From: Silene latifolia
Taxonomy: Eukaryota; Streptophyta; Magnoliopsida; Caryophyllales; Caryophyllaceae
Direction: 5' to 3'
DNA length: 64,000 bases
Assembly: GCF_048544455.1 (NCBI RefSeq)
Contig: NC_133536.1
Span: 164,968,825 to 165,032,824, forward strand
The notes under the pieces were generated by a model. That model made no database searches. It was given only the letters and a program-made list of their open reading frames with translations, and was not told the origin of the DNA. Numbering within the stretch: position 1 is the first letter of the stretch; each line of letters opens with the position of its first letter. Positions 53,357-64,000 of this stretch are shown one piece after another. Position numbers and translations under genes: made by a program.

Positions 53357-56300
53357 TTACGTGCTTGGGTTAAAATAATAACTATATACATCAACCTATA
53401 TCTTTTACACATGTCTTAATTTCATGATGATTGACATTGTTATTTGTGTTCGAGCTTGATTATATCACTTGAATATTGTTAAAATCATTGTTTATATATG
53501 TAATTATAATTTATGTATATTATTAAAGTCGAAATTCTATATGTGGTCAACAAATTTTGAGGAAAGACATATCACATAAAAATTTGGGGCTGGACTTCTA
53601 ATTAAAAGATTTATTTTACAAATATGAGAGATATGTCCATATTATGACTTTGGCCTGAAGTTCAAAGTTCGAAATGTGTGTAATAATTTAACACCGTCTC
53701 ATCACTATAATATATTCATATTGTATAAGTGTAAGTGGCCAGAAGTCCACGTCTATGAGTATATGAACCGCTGTTCAATTTAAAGCGCTTTATGAAAGGC
53801 AAATTTATTTGCGAATTAATTCTTGTTCACCTGAAGTTGAACAGTATAATGAGATATAAAATTTGATTCATTCTTTGAAGTGAATGTGACATCTCATAAA
53901 GACTCTGTCTGTAGCAGAGATCGAGAATATGGCGTTATGATAAGCCTAATGTTGCGGCCTTAATTGAGCCTAATGATGTGGCCTTATTGAGCCAAGTAAA
54001 AAAAACCTTAATTGAGCTTAATCATGTGGCCTTATTGAGCCAAATTAGTTCATTGAAAGAAATGAAAATATCTCATGAAAAGTCATGTGAGAATATGAGA
54101 CTCGTATATGCAAGAGTTTTATATGAGAAAAAAAATGATATACGAACTAAAATTTTGATATTCATACTATGACCAAAGTTCATAGTGTTTACATATACTG
54201 AATTATGACATGGAATTCATAATGTTTACGGCTATTGAAATTGTGACTTGAAGTTTACAGTGTTTATAAATTCTCACATTTTATATAGTGAGTATTATTT
54301 TGAGTATCAATATTAAGAATGAACTCGGTGTTTATATATGGATGTCTGCAAATTATGCGACAATTTTGAAAAATTCAGAATCATATCAAACCGATTCAAA
54401 TGATTCCTTTGAGTGAATGAGATATCATATTTTGAAGATGAAATAATTTTATGTTTCATATAAGTAATGTAGTCTTATAGACACATTACATAATAAATTT
54501 GATTACAGGCTATTACTCCCCGAGAATAATATGGCATTGCTTTACTGATATAATAAAAGTATGAAAGTATACCACCAGCAGTGGTCAAGTATGAGGATGC
54601 GTATATTTTCATGAGTTATGTGTTCATTTTAAAACACTGGTATTCCTACCAGAAGCGGACATTACTTCACATTTGAAATAAGAGTGATAATGTGACCAAC
54701 ATATAATATATTGTGAAGTAAATGGTCGGAAAATACAACTAATTTGAAAGTTATTGAATCATTTCGGATCCTTAAAGGGAATAATTGATTCGTAAGTTGA
54801 ACTGTGATCAACTTACATGTATTATCATGCTATATATAGCAAATTTAAACATGCGGTGTGATAAGCATGCTTATGTCATCATTGTATACGTTGACGATTA
54901 TAATTGTTGGTTATATGAAAATACTCAAAGAGTAATATATTTTCTATTGGAATATTGACGAGTCTTGCTTACATATATGAGACACTTATTGCGTTCTATG
55001 TCAGATGTCACATCATTTGTTTGGCCGGATATAAAATTTTAATTTGAGATTTACTGATACAAGTATTGCTATAAGATTAGCTTGATGAAGATTGTCAACT
55101 AAACTATGGCATGTGTCCATGTGATAAGTGAAATTATTGAGATACATCCAATTCTCATTAAAAATTGCCATGTATTTTTGGCAAGCTAAAAAAGTTGACA
55201 TGAAATGATTCAGATGTGACAAATTAAAGCCATCCGGGTTCTTACTATACCCGTTTTGAAAAACATTGAGTTTATCTTCAAGAAAAGATAAGTGCTGGAA
55301 TTCTCTCGTTAGAAATTTTATTATGAGTATATATGATGTTGGAGATCTAAACACTACTCGATATTGAATAAAGAACGTAAATGTTCATGTATGGATTGAC
55401 ACTATATTGAGTGGCTTGTAGTCACATATTGATTTTTATGAGTAATTCCCGTGATTAAAAATCATGTTTTAATTTTTATATGAAATCGTTAATCTCCTAA
55501 ATTGGGCATTTGTGATTCAGCACATTTTAAAGTCCAACTGCATTATATGTTACTCTCCGTAATATTTTGTTATCGTACAAAACTGCCCATATAAATTTTC
55601 ATCAATGATATGAGAAATTGATGTCTAAGGTGGTTATGATAAATTTTGGACTATAAATTGGATATGGTTTTTGAATTTGATATAACAAAATGTGAGTTAA
55701 AAACTGGTAAAAACAAATAAGATCCCTATACTGAAATAAAAGTTCAGAGAATGTTAATTATACATTAAATTCATTGAGTAGAGGTTTTTGAATTTGATAT
55801 AACAAAATGTTTTACCAGAATAATACAAGTACACATGAAATACACATGAAGTGTGGTATAAGGAAAGTCAAGAATTGACAATTCCAATGAATAAATGTGA
55901 AATAGCAAGTTCAAGCAGTTGGTATGACATATAATTGCTATATTTGAAGTCTTCCTGAAATGACACGATATCTGAAGGATAATAGATGGCTTAAATGAAT
56001 ATAATGGTACCACATACATATTCAGATTCAGGTATCATTAAACACTACTGATATTATCAAGAGATGAAATTATATCGATATATTTATGGAACCTACATAC
56101 ATCTGCGCCCAATATTTTATGGACTTGATAATTGGGATCTTATATAAGTTCATTTTGATTGTCGACATATAATCAATGATTATAAATGAGCTCATGGACT
56201 AGATGTCCAGTTATTGACCTGATGTCATTCCAAATTATGAATATTGGAAAAGAAAACTGTACAGTTTGCATTTTGAGTCATCATTATGTGCATATAGAGA

Positions 56301-56843
56301 GTAAGTTCATCATTGCGTATTAGTTTTAATATTTACATTATTATTATTACATATTTGTTAGGATATGTTATTTAGAACTCAGTTTTATATCATATGCATG
56401 CACATATTTCATAATATAATTTTGAATGGATAATGTTGGAAAAGAGAAATATATTATGATCTACTCCTTTGAGGATAACTCCCTGAAGGAGCCTCTTATA
56501 AATGATCATCAATTGAGTTATTGAAAACTCTTGATGAAATATATAAACCTCTACAATACGATTGAAAGATATCGTGATTAGTTCCAAAATGGAACATCAA
56601 AACTCCTATAGAGTTTATTTGAAAAGTTATTGCCTCAACTTGAAGTTTGAGCAAATTGAAATTTAGATTTGAATGAGCTTTTTGCTAAACATGTGAAATT
56701 AGTTTATGGTCTAGAATTACCGTAACGATTAGAATAACGTAGTGAAAATCTACGATGAAAATTGTCAATCCATACATAAATGGTTTAGTAAAGATAATCA
56801 CTTAAAGGTATTGGATGAATTATTCAATAATTATAGGATTGAT
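53357..56843 (+). pseudogene. Copia-3 internal region, heavily decayed
   Basis: No long frame survives, but the RT catalytic block YVIIVYVDDYN is readable at 54872-54904, with YVDD intact and text before and after it broken. Gag-like scraps (for example YERYVHIMTL near 53620) are uncertain. Local repeats: three imperfect copies of an approximately 48-bp unit with GTGGCCTTATTGAGCC at 53940-54045, and an exact 28-bp direct repeat at 55666-55693 and 55783-55810. The element is cut by Athila-C at 56844. Confidence 0.5.
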
Positions 56844-58388
56844 TGATAGGCTTTATCGCGTACCTATGCAAAGATAATTTCCCTAGACACAAATTAATGT
56901 AGTAGTAGGGGTCGAACACAAGAAAACGGGAATTACGTCGTGAATTGCTATGGATAGATTTTTATTAAGGTCGATTTCGTTTTTAGTTTGGTTTGGTTTG
57001 TTTAATGATTAACAAAGACTACGATGTAAATTATATAAATAAAGAGGAGTCTAAGGGGTTCGGGTCACACATCCAAAGGTAAATATATGATCATGATAAA
57101 CTCGGTACTAATAACATTGTCAATTGCTTAGGCTTAGAGACACCCACCTTACGATATTACTGTCAACCATAGGCCGGGTCCTAGAGAAACTCTCGTCCAT
57201 GACTGGGTCGTCCTACTATACATGCTTAGTCTAATTCAATTCCGTGCCTCTCGACTTATAGAACGAATGAACAAACTTAATCAAATGAATAGGGCCTTAA
57301 ACAAAGATTAAACATTGTGGCACAAGCATGTGATAGAAGCAATATGATCAATATTATTATTAATCTATTTTATCATGTTATATACTTGATTTATGCATGG
57401 CTCCCCTAGCCCTTAGACTAGGAAATTTAGCTACTCATACTAAAATGTAAATTGCAAACTAAATTAAGAGAAATGATGAACATAATTGTATGATTTATAT
57501 AAACTAATTGATTTAACATGTGGAAGAATTAAACTAAAGTAATCTAAACAAATTATTTAATTATAAACTATGTAAAAACTGAAATAGAAATGTAGAGATA
57601 TAAACTATAAATAGAAATACCTTAAAAGTAGAGAACTTGTATGGAAGAACAATGTATAACCAAAAGCTTGAAATAACTTAGAACCAAATGTTTGAAGAAC
57701 TACAAGATTAACTAATTTGTAAACTAATATGAAAACTATTGAGAGAAATATAATGCTTAAGGCTATTGTAAACTAAACTTGGACGTAAAAATTGGATGCC
57801 CAAAACCTAGGAATACCTCTCCTATTTATAGGAGAGGAGGATGCAACGTAAATACCAAGGGGCATGTAACCCCGATCGGGGCCACCCCACCCCGATCGGG
57901 GTCGTGTGTTTCTGGGTAATTTCTCTTAATTCCTCTCTTAATTGCGTGAGGAATCCAAAGTTTATACTTTAATTCTCCTTAATCACCCGGGTAAATGCCT
58001 CATCTATGATCTTTAGAGCTCCCAAAAAGCATCCTAAGCATGTTGGAATCTTATGCTTTCCACCTTGACTTGGATTTGATCATTGGGCCTTGACTTTGGT
58101 TGTTGTCAACATTTGCATTATACATAATAATCCATCAATTTCTCCAGGCAAAACACAACCCAATGCTCCATGCTTAGTCCAACACTTGGTCTTGTTTAGC
58201 TTAGTGAACTTAGTGTATAAAATGATAGGAAAAAGCCTCTAAATGCTTAGATTCCTACAAAAACATGTTAAGACAAGCAAATACACTAGAACAACAAATA
58301 TTAGCTTATGACACTATGATAAGTGCTAAATAACAAATAAAATGGAGCTAATATAGGGGATGAAAGTATATAAAATATGCACTTATCA
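56844..58388 (-). repeat. Athila-C 3' LTR
   Basis: 1545 bp. On the minus strand it starts TGATAAGTGC at 58388 and ends CCTATCA at 56844. It contains one CCCCGATCGGGG pair at 57869-57902. The bordering AACTCCCCCAAG (58389-58400) is the complement of its polypurine tract. Confidence 0.92.
57869..57902. repeat. Athila-C paired palindrome in the LTR
   Basis: ACCCCGATCGGGG (57869-57881) and CCCCGATCGGGGT (57890-57902) are complementary over 13 bp with an 8-nt loop CCACCCCA; cores are 20 nt apart. Each arm is also a 12-bp palindrome on its own. Confidence 0.92.
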
Positions 58389-60398
58389 AACTCCCCCAAG
58401 CTAAACCCTTGCTTGTCCCCAAGCAAGAAACCAAATCCCATCAATTGCAATATCCAAACAAGCTAAGCATAATGATTTAAAAACCCGAAACAACATGGGC
58501 AAGGAATAAAGCAAGACATGGATGAGATTTACACGACGGCGTAGCATAGAAAACTTTGAATGAACCTTTAAGCTCTTGCGTGATCTTTTGACTTTTGGAC
58601 TCTTACGGGGCACTCATCTCTTTTTATGTGAAAGGACAATTTTGTGAATAAACACTCAACTATCCTCGACTTATAAAATGTGCCCGCAATCTAATATGGT
58701 AATCAATCAAAACTAGTAAGCCAAAACAATCAAATGCAAGCATGATAAAGAAGCCAAATGGGTAGGAAGAAGGCAATATGTAATGGGTAAGAAGGGGGAA
58801 CAAATGAATTATGGATTGTGGAGCTAATGTCAAGCTAGCAATAACCAAATGTAAGGATGCTCAATCCTAATTCTAACCCAATTTTGTAATTCAAATCATA
58901 AGAAAACTCTCCAAAATGTATGAATAAAGCTTGAGAATTTCTCACATCTTTTCTTCTTCTCTTTTTTTTCAATGCATACTTCTTCTTCATTTCACTTTCA
59001 TGCTTTTTCATTTCTTTCTTCTTTCTTTTCTCATTTTTTTCATCATTTTTCTTTTTCACTTTTTTCTCTTTCATTTTTTTCTCGTTTCTCATTTCTTTTT
59101 CAAGAGCATTAAGACCAAGCTCACATGATATTCAAACTTTGAAACAAATCCCAATTGAGCACCCAAACAAGACCAAACAAGCTACTAGCTCAACAAGGTA
59201 GGCAAGTTATAATGTAGCTAGGAAAAATTGTTTGTGAAAGGGGTCAAGAAGGCAATTAAATCATGTAAATGGCTCCAAAATGCTATAACAAATGAATGCA
59301 TGCTTACCAAGAGATGACATGAAGACCATACTTGTGCGTATTGATGAAACACACATCATAAGGAGACACCTACACTCACCTAAGAGATACCGGATATGGA
59401 TGCATCGGTCAAAAGAGGCTCTACCTTACCAATTTGTAGCTTGCCGCAAGTCAAGATCAAGCCTATTCGGTTCATTCTTCATCTCCCACCTACTATGTCA
59501 AGACATCCCCATGTAGCTAATATCCCAAATTGAAAGAATAAATCATTAGCAAGAGGCCATTATTAGGATAAGCAAAGAGGAAAGTAGGCAACAAGCAAGC
59601 ACAAAGCAAAAATTTCTCTCAAAAATTTTCAAAATTTCTACACTACATGCAAACTACACTATATGCAAATGCAATCCCCCCCCCCCCCCCCCCCACCACC
59701 AAGCTAAACATCACATTTTCCTCAATGTGCCAACTATCCAAATCACCCAATCAACCCATAAAAATGGCTCAATGCACAAAGCAAGGACTAGAGGTTATGT
59801 CTAATGGGTTGCAAGATCTAAACTAATATGCAAAGCAACTAAAAACTTACTCGACTTGATAATCTCCCCCAAGCTAGCATGAATTTGGGGGACGATGTTT
59901 CCTTGTGATTTAGGTGAAGAGAAACGTTGAAGAAACGAGAGAGAAAGAAAGAAATGAGTACCGTCGGGTATGCTTGAATGATAGAAGGAAATCTATCTTT
60001 TTTTTTTTTTTTACCCGTATAAAGCAAAGGCCAGGAAGACACAGAACCACGACCCCGATCGGGGCCACCAACCCCGATCGGGGTTGACCTCCTCTTCAGG
60101 TTTTGACCCTTTTTCGCATTGATTTAATTCCCTTCTTGTTTCTCGAAAACCACGTCCCCGAACGGGGTTGTTGTATGGGGAAGCGTGCTATATTCACTTA
60201 TAAACCTTCTTTCTTCCTTTTCACCTAAAAATCACAAAAAAGAAACATCGTCAAGTCGAACATTTTCTTACTAATCTACGAAAAAACAATAAATTGCAAG
60301 AAATTAAAAACAAAAATAAATAAAAGCAATAAAAAGCTTGGGTTGCCTCCCAAGAAGCGCTGGTTTAACGTCCCGCACGACGTAAGAAGCTAATTGAT
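58389..60398 (-). mobile_element. Athila-C 3' non-coding region
   Basis: 2 kb downstream of protease on the minus strand, no gene. From the protease side: the Athila-type GCGCTTCTTGGGAGGCAACC (complement at about 60336-60359), a paired palindrome (60052-60084), a decayed single (60156-60167), T14 at 59998-60011, C19 (59676-59694), a long pyrimidine tract (58947-59105, A/G-rich on the element strand), and AAGGGTTTAGCTTGGGGGAG (complement) before the LTR. The order mirrors the Athila-B 3' region. Confidence 0.78.
60052..60084. repeat. Athila-C paired palindrome, 3' region
   Basis: ACCCCGATCGGGG (60052-60064) and CCCCGATCGGGGT (60072-60084), a perfect 13-bp stem with 7-nt loop CCACCAA; cores are 19 nt apart. 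About 100 bp away, TCCCCGAACGGGG (60155-60167) is a single decayed arm. Confidence 0.92.
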
Positions 60399-63189
60399 TC
60401 AAGTTTTGTTCTTGCGCTTGCCACCAATCAAACTCCATGTCATAGCTCCTTTAGCATTCCGCAACCATTTGAAATTTTTCAAATAAAATTTCCCTTTCTT
60501 CTTTTTGACACTCTTAGCATTAGTGCCCTTAGCATCGTCACCTACCAAACAAACAACACCCATATCGTCCTCCAACGGATCCATTAGTAAGGATTCAAGC
60601 GTAGTAGAGACATAAGAATAGTCCACAGTGCTAAATAAATAACAAGACTCTTGTAACATTGGGCTTCTAATGGTGTTGTTTTTGTTAAAAGAAACCCGAT
60701 CATCACCTACTTCCAACGTCAACTTCCCATTTTTCACATCAATTAACGCACCGGCGGTGCGTAAAAATGGCCTACCCAATATAATTGGGGTTTGTGAATC
60801 CTCGGCCATGTCAAGTATGAGGAAGTCAACGGGTATGAAAAACTTGCCAACTTTGACGGGTACGTCTACTAAGACACCTAAATGTCGCTTTAAAGAACGG
60901 TCCGCCATTTGCAATGTTGTACTTGTGCATTTTAAAGCACCCATGTTAAGTTTTTCATAAAGAGAGTAGCCATGACACTCACACTAGCACCTAGGTCGCA
61001 AAGGGCCTTATCAATGGTATATGTGCCTATAGTGCAAGGAATAGAATAGCTACCGGGGTCCTTAAGTTTCGGGGGAGACTTATTTTGTAAGAGTGCACTA
61101 CACTCTCCGGTGAAAGCAATGGTCTCAACCTCATTGAAGGATCGCTTCTTTGAGAGAATTTCCTTCATAAACTTTGCGTAGGAGGGGACTTGGGTAAGCA
61201 ATTCTAAAAATGGGACGGTGACTTGTAAATTCTTACACATTTCCATGAACTTACCAAACTTACCTTCTTCCTTTTGCTTTGCTAGACGATGGGGAAATGG
61301 TATTTGAACAATTTCCTTGGGAGGAGCATCCTCCACATCTTTCACTTTCTCATCCTCATTGGGAACACTCACCTTTGTTGGAACGGCATCACTCTCCTTA
61401 GCATTAGGAGAGATTTCTTCAATAACCACCTCAACACTTTCTTTTGGCATTGGAGACCCAACATCTTTGGCATCAAGCTTGCTCTTCCTCTTTAGCATCA
61501 ACAATCGATGAGGAAATGGCACACGATCTTTAACAATAGGCTCTTCACTAGCCTTCTTTTTGTCATTTCCCCCAAGCTTAGCCTTTTTGACAACCACCTC
61601 ATCATCCAAAGTCATGGATGGCCCATCATAGCTTGAACCACTTCTCAAGGAAATAGAATTAGCGGTTTCATGTGGTTGCTCACCTTGGGGAGGTAGTTGA
61701 CCATTCTTCCTTTGAGAATTAGAAGCGGCTAGTTGAGCCACTTGTTGTTCCAACATCTTGACCGCGGCACTATGAGCTTGATCGTTATTTTGAATTTGAG
61801 CCAACAACTCCCTTTGCATTTGGACTATCATGCCCTTAAGCTTACCACCTCCTTGATTGTTTTGTTGGCTATTTTGTGGTGGATTTTGTTGGTAATTGTT
61901 TTGTGGGGGCCTTTGTTGATTTTGATAACCCGGTGGAGGGATATACTTTTGTTGTTGAGGAACATAGGCATTTTGTTGTGGTGGGGGTTGCGGGTTTAGC
62001 ACATTATTGCTAGTGTAAGACAAGTTCGGATGGAATTTTGAATTCGGGTTATAAGTGTTGGAAAATGTACCCGGTGGATATGAACTTTGTCTAAAATCTT
62101 GAAAAGCATTTACCTCTTCAATGGGGGCTCGACAATGAGCGGCATAATGACCCGCACCTCCACATCCATCACAAACGATGATTTGGCTTGTTGAAGACAC
62201 GACATTAAGTTGTTGGAGGGAATCTTTTGCATCTTTTTCCGCCAATTGTTGTTGGAGCAAGGCAATTTGAGCTAGCAAAACGGAGTTGTTAGAGGATTCT
62301 TCTTTACCTTTGGGTGGCACAACTCGGGAATTGACATATTGGGCATCATGGACCGCCATAGATTCGATTGTGGCATGAGCAATATCGGTGTCAATTTGAT
62401 CAAACCGCCCATTGTTGGCGGAATCAAGAATCCTTCGCGACTCGGCACAACATCCATTGTAGAATGTTATTGCTAGAAACCAATCATCTAGCCCATGATG
62501 TGGGCATTGCCTTTGAAGTTCTTTGTACCTCTCCCAAGCTTCATATAAGCTCTCAAGAGCTTGTTGACGGAATCCGGTGATTTGGCTCCTCAAAGTTTGA
62601 GTTTTCTCCGGTGGAAAAAACTTTTGATAGAAAGCAAGAGCTAATGTCTCCCAATTGGTGATTTCCAAGGCGGTGCGGTCAAGGCTATTGATCCAAAGCT
62701 TGGCCTTGTCCTTCAAAGAGAAAGGGAAAAGTTTACCCTTATTTGGGCTTGGGTGACACCCGTTTGACGGATCATGGAGCAATAGTCACAAAAATTTTGC
62801 ACATGCAAATTGGGATCCTCCAAAGGACTTCCTCCAAATTGCTTTCTCTCCACAAGGCTAATGAAAGCCGGTTTGATCTCGAATTGCGGCGCGGTAATTT
62901 GAGTAGTGGTGATATCGGCCGGTAGCATGGCCGCGGTGGGCTTTGAATGATTGAAAAGTTTCACCATCTTTTTGGTAGTAGATGGTGATGGTGGTGGAGA
63001 TGATGAACAAGAAACCTCCTCCTCTTCAAGAACCTCTAGATCGTCTAAGTAAGACTTTCTAGCACTTTCAACTTGGATGGGAGAAGTGGCTTCTTTAACT
63101 TCTTTCCAAAATCGTCGTCTTCTCCTAAAGGCTTTCTCGGGCTCGGAATCCGGTGAAAGCAATTCTCCACTACGAGAGGACCTGGGCAT
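60399..63189 (-). pseudogene. Athila-C gag-protease (two frameshifts)
   Basis: The ATG at 63189 opens MPRSSRSGELLSPDSEPEK, parallel to Athila-B (MRRSQGGELL). The upstream in-frame TTG at 63237 is not used here. Gag core: FEIKPAFISLVERKQFGG, FSLKDKAKLWINSLDRT, LALAFYQKFFPPEK, HHGLDDWFLAITFYNG. A frameshift at about 62735 separates the first part. The CCHC knuckle CDGCGGAGHYAAHC lies at about 62132-62173, then a Gln/Asn/Pro-rich linker (61860-62010) and PFLELLTQVPSYAKFMKE. The retropepsin site CDLGASVSVM (about 60970-61000) is followed within a few bases by a second frameshift, after which MADRSLKRHLGVLVDVP and IILGRPFLRTAGALIDV continue. The frame ends with a basic tail at 60399. No polymerase follows. 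Confidence 0.9.
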
Positions 63190-63302
63190 AAGACAACAAT
63201 TTCTAGGAAAATGATAAGTAACGGTCTTAAGGAACAAGTGTTCCCCAAGACAAAGAAAAACAAGATAAAAATCGACAATTCAATAAGCAATAAAACTGTT
63301 TC

Positions 63303-63320
63303 CCCGGCAACGGCGCCAAA
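63303..63320 (-). other. Athila-C primer-binding site
   Basis: The minus strand reads TGGCGCCGTTGCCGGGGA, identical to the Athila-B PBS, five bases after the end of the 5' LTR. Confidence 0.9.
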
Positions 63321-63325
63321 ATTTG

Positions 63326-64000
63326 ATAGGCTTTATCGCGTACCTATGCAAAGATAATTTTCCTAGACACAAATTAATGTAGTAGTAGGGGTCGAACACA
63401 AGGAAACGGGAATTACGTCGTGAATTGCTATGGATAGATTTTTATTAAGGTCGATTTCGTTTTTAGTTTGGTTTGGTTTGTTTAATGATTAACAAAGACT
63501 ACGATGTAAATTATATAAATAAAGAGGAGTCTAAGGGGTTCGGGTCACACATGCAAAGGTAAATATATGATCATGATAAACTCGGTACTAATAACATTGT
63601 CAATTGCTTAGGCTTAGAGACACCCACCTTACGATATTAGTGTCAACCATAGGCCGGGTCCTAGAGAAACTCTCGTCCATGACTAGGTCGTCCTACTATA
63701 CATGCTTAGTCTAATTCAATTCTGTGCCTCTCGACTTATAGAACGAATGAACAAACTTAATCAAATGAATAGGGCCCTAAACAAAGATTAAACATTGTGG
63801 CACAAGCATGTGATAGAAGCAATATGATCAATATTATTATTAATCTATTTTATTATGTTATATACTTGATTTATGCATGGCTCCCCTAGCCCTTAGACTA
63901 GGAAATTTAACTACTCATACTAAAATGTAAATTGCAAACTAAATTAAGAGAAATGGTGAACATAATTGTATGATTTATATAAACTAATTGATTTAACATG
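63326..64000 (-). repeat. Athila-C 5' LTR, 3' part only
   Basis: 675 bp matching 56844-57518 (about 98.5% by eye). The window ends inside it, before the palindrome pair would be reached. Confidence 0.92.

Larger units (their letters stand above)
56844..64000 (-). mobile_element. Athila-C: gag-protease-only Ty3/Gypsy retrotransposon (right end cut)
   Basis: Minus strand. 3' LTR 56844-58388, non-coding 58389-60398, gag-pro 60399-63189, PBS 63303-63320, and the 5' LTR from 63326 past the window end. The two LTRs compared over 675 bp differ at about 10 positions by eye (about 1.5%). Gag and protease are of Athila type but clearly diverged from Athila-B. As in Athila-B, no RT, RNase H or integrase is present between protease and 3' LTR. 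The left flank TTGAT (56839-56843) is the candidate TSD; its partner is off-window. Confidence 0.92.

Noticed and set aside
53978-54172. 64-codon ORF with repeated LSQ/HVALL words
   Set aside because: Produced by the local 48-bp tandem repeat in decayed Copia-3; no gag motif complete enough to call.
58835-59128. Lys/Glu-rich (minus) and Phe/Ser-rich (plus) ORFs
   Set aside because: Read from the pyrimidine/purine low-complexity tract of Athila-C; no real coding signal.
1-64000. tRNA, rRNA or other structured RNA genes
   Set aside because: No cloverleaf or rRNA-like text noticed on either strand; PBS sequences explain the tRNA-like words.

Overview
This 64 kb window is nuclear DNA from a flowering plant, almost certainly a eudicot. 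The evidence is a single intron-containing host gene of the plant OXS3-like family, plus L1-type LINEs, Copia and Athila-type Ty3/Gypsy retrotransposons, Stowaway, MULE and hAT elements and a Helitron-like end. Frequent TACTCCGTA 9-mers would suit Caryophyllales, but that is only a guess. Nothing bacterial, viral or organellar was recognised. About 85% of the window is transposon-derived.

Layout. 1-3214: 5' part of a minus-strand Copia element (Copia-1: leader, PBS, LTR) whose gag should start just beyond the left edge. 3215-9438: an Athila-type LTR (family A) split by a full-length minus-strand L1 LINE (LINE-1, 3781-8667). 9755-29965: a three-level nest. A long-TIR MULE-like element is split by Copia-2, a tandem LTR-internal-LTR-internal-LTR array whose first internal unit is mostly deleted. 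Copia-2 in turn is split by Athila-B (18546-26974, TSD ATTAC). 29966-36500: the only low-copy segment, with a MITE, an RPA-like relic and the OXS3-like gene (34217-36160). 36514-41432: second full-length minus-strand LINE (LINE-2). 42147-46994: Stowaway MITE, an RNase H-bearing LINE relic (LINE-3, plus strand) and a 5'-truncated LINE (LINE-4). 47008-51563: AT-rich DNA with small DNA transposons, a Helitron-like 3' end and a non-autonomous hAT. 51564-56843: a decayed Copia (Copia-3) carrying a Stowaway MITE that itself carries a MULE. 56844-64000: minus-strand Athila-C, cut by the right edge.

The most unusual signal is shared by the three Athila families. Each carries pairs of short perfect palindromes with a GATC centre: CTCGATCGAG in A, GGTCGATCGACC in B, CCCCGATCGGGG in C. 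The two copies of a pair start 19-23 nt apart, and exactly 21 nt apart in all eleven pairs of family B. Each pair can fold into a 10-13 bp hairpin with a short variable loop. The outer stem bases differ between families, yet pairing is kept. Both Athila elements whose interior is visible encode only Gag and protease, with no RT, RNase H or integrase, so they look like two separate non-autonomous gag-pro lineages.

The window also gives a readable history: Copia-2 inserted into a MULE, Athila-B into Copia-2, the compound then duplicated by LTR-LTR recombination, and a later deletion was repaired with a templated insertion. All coordinates and counts were read by eye; identities and ages are approximate.
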